From the NCBI GenBank assembly GCA_014190675.1, contig BJGT01000002.1, positions 27,698-91,697 on the forward strand: DNA of 64,000 nucleotides, written 5' to 3'. Positions 9,821-20,594 of this stretch are shown here, in pieces (within the stretch, counting starts at the first letter, position 1; each line of letters starts with the position of its first letter). A model generated the notes under the pieces. The model had not been told where the DNA came from. It did no database searches and worked only from the letters and a program-made list of their open reading frames with translations. The translations under genes and the position numbers were made by a program. This DNA is from Comamonadaceae bacterium. Its GTDB lineage: Bacteria; Pseudomonadota; Gammaproteobacteria; Burkholderiales; Burkholderiaceae_C.

Positions 9821-10536
9821 ACCAACTCTCCTTTGGCAAACAACAAAGCTTCGGGGTATTTCTCGGCAAGCAGGGGGCCGGAAAAAAAATCTGCCACGGG
9901 CAGATCTGCCAAAACACAGCCCCGCTCGAGGTAAATCACCCGTGTTGCGAGGCGCTTGACCTGGCCGAGGTTGTGGCTGGCAAACACCAGGGTGACATCT
10001 GGCGACTCAGCCGCCAGGCCGGCAATCATGGCCTCGAGTTCCCGCTTGGCATGCGGATCCAGGCTGGCGGTGGGCTCATCGAGCAAAAGCAACTGGGGCG
10101 ACAGCGCCCAGGCGCGCGCCAGGGCTACGCGTTGCTGTTGCCCACCGGAGAGCTGGCGGGCCGGACGACGGGCCAGATCGGCCAGTCCCAGGCGCTGCAG
10201 CGCTTGCAAGGTCAGGCTGCGGGCCTGTTTCAAGCTGTGCCCAGCCAACCAGAGCCCCAGGGCAACATTGGCCTGTACCGACAGGCGCAAAGGGTGCGCG
10301 CGCTGAAACAGCATGGCCTGGCGCAACGCAGGGTTGCCCAGCAAAGCCCCATCGCTTGGGGGTATGAGGCCGTGCAAGACCCGCAGCAGCGTACTTTTTC
10401 CGCAGCCGTTGGCGCCCACCAGAGCCACCCGCTCCCCCGGCAGCAGCGCCAGGCTGACCTGGTGCAGGGCTCGCACACCGGCCAAGCGGTGGCCAAAGAA
10501 AACCGACACTTGGGCAAGTTGGAGCAGGGCTTTCAT
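9817..10536 (-). CDS. tupC: ABC transporter ATP-binding protein, TupC-like
   Basis: Walker A GANGCGKSTLLR, signature LSGGQQQRVALARA, Walker B LLLLDEPTASLD; adjacent to tupA/tupB. Confidence 0.85.
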   Translation of the reverse strand: MKALLQLAQVSVFFGHRLAGVRALHQVSLALLPGERVALVGANGCGKSTLLRVLHGLIPPSDGALLGNPALRQAMLFQRAHPLRLSVQANVALGLWLAGHSLKQARSLTLQALQRLGLADLARRPARQLSGGQQQRVALARAWALSPQLLLLDEPTASLDPHAKRELEAMIAGLAAESPDVTLVFASHNLGQVKRLATRVIYLERGCVLADLPVADFFSGPLLAEKYPEALLFAKGELV

Positions 10537-10540
10537 GTTG

Positions 10541-11275
10541 TCAGCTCAAGGCTTGTTGTCGTGCCCCGGCGAGGCCTTCTGAACTTTCCCGCCAGCGCTT
10601 GAGCAGGCCGACACACAAATTGAGCAACAGCACCACCAGCAACAAAATCAGGCCCAAGCCAAGGGCCAGGGGCAGGTCGCCCTTGGAGGTCTCCAAGGCA
10701 ATGGCCGTGGTCATGACCCGGGTGAACCCGTCCATGTTGCCGCCCACAATCATCACCGCCCCAACCTCGGAGATGGCTCGCCCAAATGCCGCAATGACCA
10801 CGGTCAGCAGGGCGTAGCGCTCGTCCCAGGCCAACAACAGGCTGCGCAGCAGCGACCGGGCACCCAGCGAGCGCAGTTGCTCGCCATGCTGAGACTCGGC
10901 ATCCGCCACCACCTGACGGGTCAGGGCACTGACCACCGGCAACACCAGCAGGGCTTGCGCCAGCACCATGGCCTGAAACGAATACAGCCAACCCAGAAAA
11001 CCCAGGGGCCCGGAGCGCGACAACAAAAGATAGACCACCAGCCCAAGCACCACTGAGGGCAGCGCCAAAAAAGTGTTCAGCAGCGTGAGCAGGGCCGGTC
11101 GGCCCGGGAACCGGACCACACCGAGCCACGCGCCAAACGGCAGGCCCAGCACCACGGCGATCAGACAGGCACTGCCGCTGACCGCCAGCGAGCGTCCAAC
11201 AATAGCCCACAGGGCGGGGTCATTGCTGGCGATAAGTTGCAGCGCTGCTGCGGCGCTGTCGGTAAATGCGGCCAT
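10541..11275 (-). CDS. tupB: ABC transporter permease, TupB-like
   Basis: Inner membrane permease with GRAISEVGAVMIVGGNM (EAA-type loop); start at MAAFTDSAAAALQLI. Confidence 0.85.
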   Translation of the reverse strand: MAAFTDSAAAALQLIASNDPALWAIVGRSLAVSGSACLIAVVLGLPFGAWLGVVRFPGRPALLTLLNTFLALPSVVLGLVVYLLLSRSGPLGFLGWLYSFQAMVLAQALLVLPVVSALTRQVVADAESQHGEQLRSLGARSLLRSLLLAWDERYALLTVVIAAFGRAISEVGAVMIVGGNMDGFTRVMTTAIALETSKGDLPLALGLGLILLLVVLLLNLCVGLLKRWRESSEGLAGARQQALS

Positions 11276-11325
11276 GAGTTGGGTTATCGTAGCCCTTGAC
11301 TCTTTGTTTGGCGATATGAACCACC

Positions 11326-12483
11326 GTGCATAGGCTGCAGCTCCACTACTCTTTGTCGCGTCAAAGCAGCCCAGCCATGGTGCGCAATCCACTGATTGAC
11401 CTGCTGCAAGCAGTGGCTACTCAGGGGTCAATCTCGGGCGGTGCGCGGGCACTGGGGCTGTCTTACCGCCATGTCTGGGGCCACCTTAAACGCTGGGAAA
11501 ACGAGCTTGGCAAGGAGTTGGTGGTGTGGGAGAAGGGGCAGGCCGCCCAGCTGAGCGAGTTCGGCGCCAAGCTGATGTGGGCAGAGCGCCAAGCACAGTC
11601 CCGCTTGGCGCCACACATCGAGGGCTTGCGCGCCGAACTCGAACGCAGCTTTGCTGTGGCCTTTGATGACTCGGCCCATGTTGTCACGCTGTATGCCAGC
11701 CATGACGAGGCACTCAGCAGCCTGCGCGAGCACGCACTTCGGCTGCAGCCGGGGCAACTCCACCTTGACATTCGCTTTGCTGGCAGCGTCGACGCGATCC
11801 GGGCGCTCAACGAGGGCCGCTGCGTGATGGCCGGTTTTCACACCCTCCAAGACACCAGCGCCAACTCACTGTCTCAGCGTACCTACCAGGCTCTGCTGCA
11901 GCCTGGGCGGCACAAGATCATCGGCTTTGCCGCACGCACCCAAGGCCTGATGGTCGTGCCTGGCAACCCGCTGGGGCTGCGCAGCCTGGCTGACCTGGCT
12001 CGCACCCAGGCCGGCTTCGTCAACCGGGCCCTGGGCAGCGGCACACGCTTGGTGCTTGACGAATTGCTGGCCAAGGCCGGGGTGGCTGCGGCCAAGATCA
12101 ACGGCTATGCGCGCACCGAGCCTTCCCATGCGGCGGTGGCCCATGCAGTGGCGGCCGGGCAGGCTCAAGCGGCGCTGGGCATTGCTGTGGCGGCGCAAAG
12201 CGCCGGGCTGGATTTTGTGCCTCTGGCGCAGGAGCGCTACCACCTGGTGTGCCTGAAGTCGGCCTTGGCGCAGCCCGGCACACTGGCCCTGTTGGATGTG
12301 TTGCGCTCCAGCGCCTGGCACGCCGAGCTCTGCCAGGTTGCCGGTTATGCGCCCCAGCAAAGCGGTCAGGTGCTGTCGATGCGGCAGGTCTTGCCCTGGT
12401 GGAACTTCGCCCGTGCCAAGCCCCGACGCCTGGACAAAGCGCCCACGCAGCACCCCCGCCAGCGGCAGTTCAAGAAAGCATAA
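11326..12483 (+). CDS. ModE/LysR-like HTH regulator with periplasmic-binding-type effector domain
   Basis: N-terminal wHTH (LLQAVATQGSISGGARALGLSYRHVWGHLKRWENELG) fused to PBP-like domain; divergent from tupABC. Confidence 0.8.
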   Translation: MHRLQLHYSLSRQSSPAMVRNPLIDLLQAVATQGSISGGARALGLSYRHVWGHLKRWENELGKELVVWEKGQAAQLSEFGAKLMWAERQAQSRLAPHIEGLRAELERSFAVAFDDSAHVVTLYASHDEALSSLREHALRLQPGQLHLDIRFAGSVDAIRALNEGRCVMAGFHTLQDTSANSLSQRTYQALLQPGRHKIIGFAARTQGLMVVPGNPLGLRSLADLARTQAGFVNRALGSGTRLVLDELLAKAGVAAAKINGYARTEPSHAAVAHAVAAGQAQAALGIAVAAQSAGLDFVPLAQERYHLVCLKSALAQPGTLALLDVLRSSAWHAELCQVAGYAPQQSGQVLSMRQVLPWWNFARAKPRRLDKAPTQHPRQRQFKKA

Positions 12484-12553
12484 TGTCGCCCTGGCAAAGG
12501 CGCCGCGCTGGATGGCGCTGGTGTGCCACCCCTTCCCCGACAGGACAACATCG

Positions 12554-13582
12554 ATGACATTCCCTTTTTCAGCCATCGTGGGCCAAGACGAGATGAAGCT
12601 GGCGATGCTGGTTTGCGCCGTTGACTCGAGCATTGGCGGCGTGCTGGTCTTTGGTGATCGCGGCACCGGCAAGTCGACTGCAGTGCGGGCGCTGGCCGCG
12701 CTTCTACCCAAAATGCGGGCCGTGGTGGGCTGCCGCTATGCCTGTGATCCGGCCAAGGACGGCAGCGGCTGCGAGAGCTGCGCGGGTTTGCGCAGTGGGT
12801 CGGGCGGGCCGCTGCGCAGCCACCTCGTACCAGTGCCTGTTGTTGATTTGCCGCTGGGGGCCACCGAAGATCGGGTGGTCGGCGCCCTGGATCTGGAGCG
12901 CGCCCTGACGCAGGGCGTCAAGGCTTTCGAGCCTGGCCTGCTGGCTCGCGCCAACCGTGGCTTTCTGTATATCGATGAGGTGAACCTGCTCGAAGATCAC
13001 CTGGTCGACCTGCTGATCGATGTGGCCGCCTCAGGCGAAAACGTGGTCGAGCGCGAGGGTCTGAGCGTGCGCCACCCGGCCCGCTTTGTGCTCGTGGGCA
13101 GTGGCAACCCAGAAGAAGGCGAGTTGCGGCCACAGTTGCTCGACCGTTTTGGTTTGTCGGTCGAAGTCCGGACCCCGGAGGATCTCGCCGCCAGGGTGGA
13201 GGTGGTGCGCCGGCGTGATGCCTACGAGCAGGACCCCGCCGGCTTTGTCTTGCAATGGCAACGCGAAGAAAACCGCACCCGCAAACGCATTGTTTTGGGC
13301 CGCTCCCGGCTGAGCAAGGTCGAGGTGCCGCAACCCGCGCGGGAGCGTGCCTCGCAGCTCTGCATGGCCCTGGGTACGGACGGCCTGCGTGGCGATTTGA
13401 CCCTGATGCGCACCGCCCGGGCGCTGGCAGCCCTGCAGGGCGACACCTGCGTTGCTGATCCCCATTTGCGGCAGGCGGCAGCGCCGTCCTTGCGGCACCG
13501 CTTGCGCCGTAACCCGCTGGACGATGCAGGCTCAACCGTGCGCGTGCAACGCGCCCTCACGGAGCTTATGGGCAGCGCATGA
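12554..13582 (+). CDS. bchI: Magnesium chelatase subunit BchI
   Basis: MTFPFSAIVGQDEMKLAMLVCAVDSSIGGVLVFGDRGTGKSTAVRALAALLP, AAA+ Mg-chelatase; followed by bchD. Confidence 0.95.
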   Translation: MTFPFSAIVGQDEMKLAMLVCAVDSSIGGVLVFGDRGTGKSTAVRALAALLPKMRAVVGCRYACDPAKDGSGCESCAGLRSGSGGPLRSHLVPVPVVDLPLGATEDRVVGALDLERALTQGVKAFEPGLLARANRGFLYIDEVNLLEDHLVDLLIDVAASGENVVEREGLSVRHPARFVLVGSGNPEEGELRPQLLDRFGLSVEVRTPEDLAARVEVVRRRDAYEQDPAGFVLQWQREENRTRKRIVLGRSRLSKVEVPQPARERASQLCMALGTDGLRGDLTLMRTARALAALQGDTCVADPHLRQAAAPSLRHRLRRNPLDDAGSTVRVQRALTELMGSA

Positions 13583-15405
13583 ACCCAGCCCAGGCAGCGC
13601 CGGCGGAGCCGAGCGAGGACGCCGCGCTGGTGGCTGCGCTGTTTGCAGTCGACCCAGCCGGCCTGGGCGGTGTGGCCCTGCGTGCCAGCGCCGACCAGGG
13701 GCGCGACCAGTGGCTGGCGCTGGTCAAAGCGCTGCTGCCGGCGGGCGTGCCCCTGCGGCGCATACCGCTGCATATCAGCGACAGCGCTTTGCTCGGGGGC
13801 TTGGACTTGGCCGCCACGCTGCAAGCCGGCCGGCCAGTCTCGCAGCGCGGCGTGTTGGCGCAGGCTGACGGTGGTGTCGTCCTGCTGGCTATGGCCGAGC
13901 GTCTCAGCGCTGCCACAGCGGCGCGTCTGGCCGCTGTGCTGGACTGCGGCGAGGTGCTGCTCGAGCGCGATGGCCTAGCCCTGCGCCAGCCGGCCCAGCT
14001 GGGCATGGTGGCCCTGGACGAAGGCCAGGAGGACGAGGAGCAACTGCCCGCAGCCCTGCTTGACCGGCTGGCTTTTCATCTGCACTTGCAGTCAGGCATC
14101 CCGGATTCCAGCATCTACTGGAGCCGCGCGGACATCGAGGCCGCCCGCTCGCGCCTGCCCAACACCGGGATTGATGCGCAGATTGTCCAGGCCCTGTGCG
14201 CCACGGCGCAGGCGCTGGGCGTGGCCTCTTTGCGCGCGCCGCTGTTGGCACTGCGAGTTGCCCGCGCTGCCGCCGCCCTGGTCGGCGAGGCTACTGCCAG
14301 CGCCGACCATGCAACTCTAGCGGCCAGGCTGGTTCTGGCACCCCGCGCCACCCGTTTGCCGCCCCAGCCCGACACCCAGCCAGAGGATGCCGACGACAGC
14401 GCCCAAGCTCCCGACGACGTCCCCGAACCCGAGCCACCCCAAGACGCCTCGCCCGAGCCAGAGGCCGGCTCCGAGGGCTACCAGGCCTTGGCCGAAACTG
14501 TGCTTGCGGCCACCCAGGCTGCGGTTCCTGCCGGTCTGCTGGCCGCACTTCAGGTCGGCCAGGCCAGCCGGGCTCGAGCGCAGACCGCAGGGCGTGCGGG
14601 CGCCGTGCGTAAAAACCAGAATCGCGGGCGCCCTATCGGCGCGCGCCGGGGCGAGCCGCGCCAGGGTGCCCGGCTCAATGTGCTTGAAACCCTGCGCGCA
14701 GCTGCGCCCTGGCAGACGCTGCGCAGGCGCACCAGGGCCGAACCCAGTGCTGCCCAGCCAGCGCTGGTAGGCGGCCCGCGCATTGAGGTGCGGCGAGACG
14801 ATTTTCATGTGACCAAGTTCAAACAAAATAGCCAGACCACCACGATTTTTGTGGTCGATGCATCCGGCTCGTCGGCACTGAACCGATTGGCCGAGGCCAA
14901 GGGTGCAGTCGAGTTGTTGTTGGCCGACTGTTATGTGCGCCGCGACCAGGTCGCGGTGATTGCTTTTCGCGACAAGCAGGCCGAGTTGCTGCTCTCGCCC
15001 ACACGCTCGCTGGCACGGGCCAAACGCAGTCTGGCCGGCCTGCCCGGGGGGGGCGGCACGCCGCTGGCCAGCGGTCTGGACGCGGCACTGACTTTGGCAA
15101 AGCAGGTGCAGCGGCGCGGCGACACGCCGGTCATCGTGCTGCTGACGGATGGCCGGGGCAATATCGCGCGCAGTGGCGCGCCGGGGCGGGTTCAGGCCAA
15201 TGCCGACGCCATCGAGGCGGCCCGGCAAATCAAAAGCGCCGGCCTGACTGCCCTGCTGCTCGACACCTCGCCTCAGGCCCAGGCCATGGCCCAAGCCCTG
15301 GCCCAGGCCATGGGTGCCCACTACCTGCCACTGCCCTACGCCGGGGCTCGGCAGCTGTCGCAGGCCGTAAAGGCGGCCACCGGGACCAGTCAGCATGGGC
15401 ACTGA
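13579..15405 (+). CDS. bchD: Magnesium chelatase subunit BchD
   Basis: Degenerate AAA plus acidic/Pro-rich linker plus C-terminal VWA (TTIFVVDASGSSALNRLAEAKGAVELLL). Confidence 0.94.
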   Translation: MNPAQAAPAEPSEDAALVAALFAVDPAGLGGVALRASADQGRDQWLALVKALLPAGVPLRRIPLHISDSALLGGLDLAATLQAGRPVSQRGVLAQADGGVVLLAMAERLSAATAARLAAVLDCGEVLLERDGLALRQPAQLGMVALDEGQEDEEQLPAALLDRLAFHLHLQSGIPDSSIYWSRADIEAARSRLPNTGIDAQIVQALCATAQALGVASLRAPLLALRVARAAAALVGEATASADHATLAARLVLAPRATRLPPQPDTQPEDADDSAQAPDDVPEPEPPQDASPEPEAGSEGYQALAETVLAATQAAVPAGLLAALQVGQASRARAQTAGRAGAVRKNQNRGRPIGARRGEPRQGARLNVLETLRAAAPWQTLRRRTRAEPSAAQPALVGGPRIEVRRDDFHVTKFKQNSQTTTIFVVDASGSSALNRLAEAKGAVELLLADCYVRRDQVAVIAFRDKQAELLLSPTRSLARAKRSLAGLPGGGGTPLASGLDAALTLAKQVQRRGDTPVIVLLTDGRGNIARSGAPGRVQANADAIEAARQIKSAGLTALLLDTSPQAQAMAQALAQAMGAHYLPLPYAGARQLSQAVKAATGTSQHGH

Positions 15406-16321
15406 GCCCCTGCTGTGGGAGCGGGACGGCAGCGACTGGCCGCACCGTCAGTTCAGCGAGTTCAAAGTGGCGGGCGGTCTGCGCTGGCACCTGCAGCGCT
15501 TTGCCTGCCAGGGCCTGCCAGGCGCTGCCAAGCCGCCTGTGGTGCTGCTGATTCACGGCACCGGTTCGGCCACCCACACCTGGCGCGGCTTGGCGCCTTT
15601 GCTCGCGCAACACGCCGAGGTGCTCAGTATGGACCTGCCCGGCCACGGCTTTAGCGCGCTGCCACCGGGCGCCCCGCCCGGGAAATGGCTCTCGCTCAAT
15701 GGCATGGCGCAGGCCCTGGGCGCCCTGCTGCTGCTGCTTGAGCGCGCACCGACGCTGGTGATTGGCCACTCGGCTGGCGCTGCGATTGCGCTGCGGATGT
15801 GTCTGGACGGCCGCATTGCACCCCACTCGGTGATCGGCATCAATGCCGCCCTGCTTCCCTTGGGCGGTCTGGCCGGACAGTTTTTTTCGCCGGTGGCCAA
15901 GTTGATGGCCGCCACGCCCTGGGTGCCGCGCTTGTTTTCCTGGCAGGCACGGGACCCAGCGGTGCTGCAGCGCCTGATCCAAGGCACCGGCTCACAACTC
16001 GATGCCACAGGCCTGGCCCTGTATGGCCGCCTGGTGCGCAACGCCGGGCATGCGGCCGGCGCCTTGGGCATGATGGCCAACTGGAATCTGCAGGGTCTGG
16101 CCACTGACCTGCACCGGCTGCGCACACCGCTGAGCCTGGTGGTGGGCAGCGCTGACCGGACCGTCTCGCCGGCCCAGGCCGGACGGGTCATGGCCAGTCT
16201 GCCTGCCGCGATGCAGCGCCGCTTGCACAGCCTCCAGGGGCTGGGGCATCTGGCCCATGAGGAGCGCCCCGACCTGGTGTGCGCGCTGGCCTTGGCCGAG
16301 CTGCTTGAGCCTCAGGGCTGA
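15395..16321 (+). CDS. bchO: Alpha/beta hydrolase BchO (putative Mg chelatase accessory protein)
   Basis: LLIHGTGSATHTWRGLAPLLAQHAEVLSMDLPGHGFS, GHSAGAAIALRM; bchIDO order. Confidence 0.92.
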   Translation: MGTEPLLWERDGSDWPHRQFSEFKVAGGLRWHLQRFACQGLPGAAKPPVVLLIHGTGSATHTWRGLAPLLAQHAEVLSMDLPGHGFSALPPGAPPGKWLSLNGMAQALGALLLLLERAPTLVIGHSAGAAIALRMCLDGRIAPHSVIGINAALLPLGGLAGQFFSPVAKLMAATPWVPRLFSWQARDPAVLQRLIQGTGSQLDATGLALYGRLVRNAGHAAGALGMMANWNLQGLATDLHRLRTPLSLVVGSADRTVSPAQAGRVMASLPAAMQRRLHSLQGLGHLAHEERPDLVCALALAELLEPQG

Positions 16322-17565
16322 ACGCTGTTGATGACCAGGCGCAACCCCGGGGCGCCGGGTTTGACCGGCCCCAATTCGCCAGTCAGGTCGCCCGCTTGCG
16401 GCATGGCGTTACCCGAGCGCGACACCCGCGCCACCAGCATCACCTGCCCGACGCTCGAGAGCTTGAGCTCTTGGGACATGGCGCTGCTGTCGTCGAGCGT
16501 GAATGCGCGGGGCAACTCACTGGCCTTGAATTTGAGGATGGCCAGGGGCATGCGCGAGCCCTGCACCGCACGGGCGAACACAAACACGGTGTCGCTGGCT
16601 GCCAGTTGCGCCGCCAGCGCCGGCGCCAAGCTGACCGTGCCGCTAATGGCCAAGGCCGGGGCTGCCGGCGCGCTCGCGGCAGGCCGGGAGCCCTGGGGGG
16701 CTGCGGCCAGCAACTGCGCACGCGCTACATCCAGGCTACTCGCCAGCCCGGCAGCGAACTCGCTGTCAGGCGGCGCCAAGGCCTGCGCGCGGGACCAGAA
16801 AACCACCGCTGCGCCCGGGTCTTGCCGCTGCAGCGCGGCGGTCCCGGCCAGCGCCAGGGCTTTGAGGTTTTTCGGGTCAATCGCCAACGCCCGCTCGATC
16901 AGGCGGGTGGGCTCACCGGCAGCACTTTGGCCCTGCACCATGGCCAGCACATCGGCATGGTCAGCCAGCAATTGGGCATTGCGCGGCGCGAGTTCACCGG
17001 CCCGGATATAGGCCCGGTTGGACTCCTCAAAACGCTGCAAAGAGGCATAGGCGCGAGCCAGCATCTCCCAGGCCTGGGGGTCGGGCGGCTGCCCGCTTGG
17101 CTGCTCGTCAAGCCGCTTGGCAAGTTGCGCCACCATGGCCTCAACCTGGGCCTGGGTGGGCTCAGCCGCCACGCCTGCCTGCAGTTCTGGCGCCAGAACC
17201 GCCTGCGGCTGACCCAACCAGCTGTACAAGGCCAGCGCCAGCAGCGGCAGCGCCAGGCCCAACAACAGGGCGCTGAGGCGCCCCCCTCCGGTGCGGCTCG
17301 GCGGGGCGGTTGCCGGAGCTGCCTCGTCAAGCACCCGCTGCTCGAGCTCACTGCTGGCCAGCGCATACTGGGCCGGCCCGATCGCGCCACTGCCGAGCTG
17401 TTCGTCAAGTTGTGCCTTTTGCTCGCGCAGCAGGGCCAGGTTGGGCTCAGGGGCGAGCGAGCCGGCTTGGGTCGGGGCCGGCCGGGGGCTGCGCAACAGT
17501 GCCGGCAGCAGCATGGCCAGCGCCAGCAACAGCAGGGCCAGACCCAGCAGCCCGAGCAGGGTCAT
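16312..17565 (-). CDS. ccmI: Cytochrome c biogenesis protein CcmI (TPR)
   Basis: N-terminal TM helices, TPR region, C-terminal CycH-like domain; last gene of ccm operon. Confidence 0.85.
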   Translation of the reverse strand: MTLLGLLGLALLLLALAMLLPALLRSPRPAPTQAGSLAPEPNLALLREQKAQLDEQLGSGAIGPAQYALASSELEQRVLDEAAPATAPPSRTGGGRLSALLLGLALPLLALALYSWLGQPQAVLAPELQAGVAAEPTQAQVEAMVAQLAKRLDEQPSGQPPDPQAWEMLARAYASLQRFEESNRAYIRAGELAPRNAQLLADHADVLAMVQGQSAAGEPTRLIERALAIDPKNLKALALAGTAALQRQDPGAAVVFWSRAQALAPPDSEFAAGLASSLDVARAQLLAAAPQGSRPAASAPAAPALAISGTVSLAPALAAQLAASDTVFVFARAVQGSRMPLAILKFKASELPRAFTLDDSSAMSQELKLSSVGQVMLVARVSRSGNAMPQAGDLTGELGPVKPGAPGLRLVINSVQP

Positions 17566-18056
17566 GGCGGACCACCTGTCTGGTCTAGCAACTGGCGCGC
17601 GCGCAGGCGTTGTGCCGGGTCAAGCTGGCGCTCTGTAGCCTGCTGGCGATGCCGGCGGATATTGACCATCAAAACCCCCGCCGCCAGCAGGAGCAGGGCA
17701 AAGGGGCCCACCCACAACAACACCGTACTGGCTTTGAGGGGCGGGCGGTAGAGTACGAAATCGCCATAGCGCGCCACCATGAAATCGAGAATCTGCTGGC
17801 TGCTCTGCCCCTGCGAAAGCTTCTGTCGAATCTGCCCTCGAAGGTCGACTGCGAGGTCGGCATGCGAAGCGGCGATGGTCTCGTTTTGACACACCAGGCA
17901 GCGCAACTCTTCGGCAATCACCATCACCCGGGCTTCCAGCGCCGGGTCACTGGCCATCGGCTTGGCCTCGCCGGCCCCGGCGGACAAGGGCAAGCCCAGC
18001 GCCAAGACGAGCAGCAAGGCGCCGCCCAGCAAGCCCAGGCAGCCGGTCTTAGGCAC
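17562..18056 (-). CDS. ccmH: Cytochrome c biogenesis protein CcmH
   Basis: Motif RCLVCQNETIAASHADLA (CcmH RCxxCQ). ORF is open to 18089; GTG start at 18056 assumed. Confidence 0.9.
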   Translation of the reverse strand: MPKTGCLGLLGGALLLVLALGLPLSAGAGEAKPMASDPALEARVMVIAEELRCLVCQNETIAASHADLAVDLRGQIRQKLSQGQSSQQILDFMVARYGDFVLYRPPLKASTVLLWVGPFALLLLAAGVLMVNIRRHRQQATERQLDPAQRLRARQLLDQTGGPP

Positions 18057-18573
18057 CGAGTTTTCCGACCAGGGGCAAGATGGTGTCACGCAACACCTCC
18101 GGGGTCAGCGGCCCGATGTGCTTGAAGCGAATCACGCCGGCACGATCAATCACAAAGGTTTCTGGCACGCCATAGACACCCAGTTCAATGCCGGCCAGGC
18201 CGTCGCTGTCTTGCAAGGACTGCTGGTAGGGGTTGCCAAATTTTTCCAGCCAAGCCAGCGCATCCGGGCGCTTGTCTTTGTAATTGAGGCCATACACCGG
18301 CACCAGGCCGGCACGGGCGAAGTCCACCAGAACCGGGTGTTCAAGCCGGCAAGCCACGCACCAGGAGGCCCAGACATTGAGCAGCCAGACCTTGCCGAGC
18401 AGATCTTTGGGCGCCAACTGCTGGGCCGGGTCGGCCAGCGTGGGCAGGCGGAACTCTGGGGTCGGGCGGTTCACCAGTGGCGAGGGCACCTCGCGCGGGT
18501 TGAGCCGCAAACCGACTGCCAAAAAGCCCACCAACACCAGAAAAGCCAGCAGTGGCAACAAATACCTTTTCAC
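18049..18573 (-). CDS. ccmG: Thiol:disulfide interchange protein CcmG/DsbE
   Basis: Thioredoxin-fold KVWLLNVWASWCVACRLEHPVL (WCxxC). Confidence 0.92.
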   Translation of the reverse strand: MKRYLLPLLAFLVLVGFLAVGLRLNPREVPSPLVNRPTPEFRLPTLADPAQQLAPKDLLGKVWLLNVWASWCVACRLEHPVLVDFARAGLVPVYGLNYKDKRPDALAWLEKFGNPYQQSLQDSDGLAGIELGVYGVPETFVIDRAGVIRFKHIGPLTPEVLRDTILPLVGKLGA

Positions 18574-20594
18574 GGCACCTGGCCCCGGCCAACCAGCAGC
18601 GGCAATTCGCCCGGCGCAGCAGCCTCGCCGGCTCGGGCCACAGCGGGCTTGGTGGCAGCCACTCGCCTGGCCCGGTAGCGCCTGTCCATCACCGCCAGCA
18701 AACCACCCAGGGCCATCAGCACACAGCCGCCCCAGATCCAGTTGACCAGGGGTTTGTGGTGCAGTCGCACGCTCCAGGCCGTCGGGCCGACCGGCTCGCC
18801 GAGGGCCACATACAGATCACGCCGCAGCCCGCGGTCAATGGCCACTTCGGTCATGGCCATGCGGCTGACCTGGTACAGACGGCGCTCGGGCTCGAGCCGG
18901 CCCAGATCCTGGCCGTCGATAGACACCGCCACCGTGGCGCGCAGGGCGGTGTAATTGGGCCCGGTGACCGGGTTGACCGCCTTGAGCTCAAAGCTGTAGC
19001 CGCCCACCTGCGCCACATCGCCGGGCTCCATGCGCACATCACTCTCGCTGGAAAAGCCGCTCACCACAGTGACGCCGACAATGAACACCGAGACGCCAAA
19101 ATGGGCCAGCAGCATGCCGTAGTAGCTGCCCGGTTGCGCCGCCAAGCGGGCAGCCCAGCCGGGTGCCGGATGCTCACGCAGCCGGCTGAGCAGGTTCAGC
19201 AAAGCGGTGCTCGCAACCCACGCCCCGAGCAGCAAACCGAGCCCGATCATGGGCGTCCAATGGCCCAGAAAAAAAGGTGCTATCAGGGCGCTGAGCAGGC
19301 TGACCGCCGCCGCCCAGCGCAGGCGCCGGGCTAAGTCGATGGCGCTGGCCTCGCGCCAACGCGTCAACGGACCGACCCCCATCAAAAACAGGGCGGGCGC
19401 AATGAGCGGGACAAAAACAGCCGAAAAATAAGGCGGCCCAACCGACAGTTTGCCCATGCCCAGCGCATCAATAACCAGGGGATAAAGCGTGCCCAAAAGC
19501 ACCGCGGCAGCCGCCACCACCAGCAGCACATTGTTGGCCAGCAACATCGATTCACGCGACACCGACGCAAAACTGCCCCCCAGGCCCACCCGGGGCGCAC
19601 GCCAGGCAAACAGCGCCAGCGAGCCGCCAACCACCGCGGACAGAAAGCCCAGAATGAACACGCCGCGCGCCGGGTCTGATGCAAAAGCATGGACCGAACT
19701 CAAAACCCCCGAGCGCACAATGAAAGTCCCCAACAAGGACAAAGAGAAGGCCAATATGGCCAGCAAGGCGGTCCACATTTTGAAACCGCCGCGCTTCTCA
19801 GTGACTGCCAGCGAGTGGATCAAGGCAGTGCCGACCAGCCAGGGCATGAAGGAGGCGTTTTCGACCGGGTCCCAGAACCACCAGCCGCCCCAGCCCAGTT
19901 CGTAGTAAGCCCAAAAGCTGCCCAGTGCAATCCCGGCCGTCAAAAAACACCAGGCCACGGTGGTCCAGGGCCGCGACCAGCGCGCCCATGCAGTGTCGAG
20001 CCGGCCCGCCAGCAGGGCGGCAATGGCAAACGCAAAGGCCACCACAAAGCCCACATAGCCCATGTACAGCATGGGCGGATGGATCACCATGCCGGGGTCC
20101 TGCAGCAGGGGATTGAGGTCCTGCCCGTCCGGGGCAGCGGGCAGCAGGCGCTCAAACGGGTTCGAAGTGAACAGGGTGAACAACAGGAAGCCGCAGCTGA
20201 CCAGCCCCATAACCCCCAGCACCCGGGCCAACATGGTGTCATCGAGCTGGCGCGAAAAGATCGAGACGGCGAGGGTCCAACCGGCCAAAATCAAGGACCA
20301 CAGCAGTATTGAGCCCTCGTGGTTGCCCCAGACTGCCGTGATCCGGTAGACCAGTGGCAGGCTGGAGTTGGAATGCCGGGCCGCCAGCAACACCGAGAAG
20401 TCATTGGCAATGAACACCTGGGTGAGGCAGGCATAGGCCAGCAACACAAACAAGAATTGCCCGCGCGCCGCAGGCCGGGCCAAAGCGGTCCAGGCACTGC
20501 GCCCGGTGTGCGCCCCAGCCAGGGGCAGAACCCCCTGAACCAGCGCCATGAGCAAGGCAATGATCAGAGAAAAATGACCCAATTCAGCAATCAT
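18570..20594 (-). CDS. ccmF: Heme lyase CcmF
   Basis: Multi-TM, Trp-rich [13 protein letters not shown] and [19 protein letters not shown] motif. Confidence 0.95.
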   Translation of the reverse strand: MIAELGHFSLIIALLMALVQGVLPLAGAHTGRSAWTALARPAARGQFLFVLLAYACLTQVFIANDFSVLLAARHSNSSLPLVYRITAVWGNHEGSILLWSLILAGWTLAVSIFSRQLDDTMLARVLGVMGLVSCGFLLFTLFTSNPFERLLPAAPDGQDLNPLLQDPGMVIHPPMLYMGYVGFVVAFAFAIAALLAGRLDTAWARWSRPWTTVAWCFLTAGIALGSFWAYYELGWGGWWFWDPVENASFMPWLVGTALIHSLAVTEKRGGFKMWTALLAILAFSLSLLGTFIVRSGVLSSVHAFASDPARGVFILGFLSAVVGGSLALFAWRAPRVGLGGSFASVSRESMLLANNVLLVVAAAAVLLGTLYPLVIDALGMGKLSVGPPYFSAVFVPLIAPALFLMGVGPLTRWREASAIDLARRLRWAAAVSLLSALIAPFFLGHWTPMIGLGLLLGAWVASTALLNLLSRLREHPAPGWAARLAAQPGSYYGMLLAHFGVSVFIVGVTVVSGFSSESDVRMEPGDVAQVGGYSFELKAVNPVTGPNYTALRATVAVSIDGQDLGRLEPERRLYQVSRMAMTEVAIDRGLRRDLYVALGEPVGPTAWSVRLHHKPLVNWIWGGCVLMALGGLLAVMDRRYRARRVAATKPAVARAGEAAAPGELPLLVGRGQVP

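Noticed and set aside
14392-14470. Pro/Glu/Asp-rich repeat-like tract
   Set aside because: Expected acidic/proline-rich linker between AAA and VWA domains of BchD, not a DNA repeat element.
14317-15402. 361-aa minus-strand ORF opposite bchD
   Set aside because: Shadow ORF; bchD VWA/linker domains explain the sequence.
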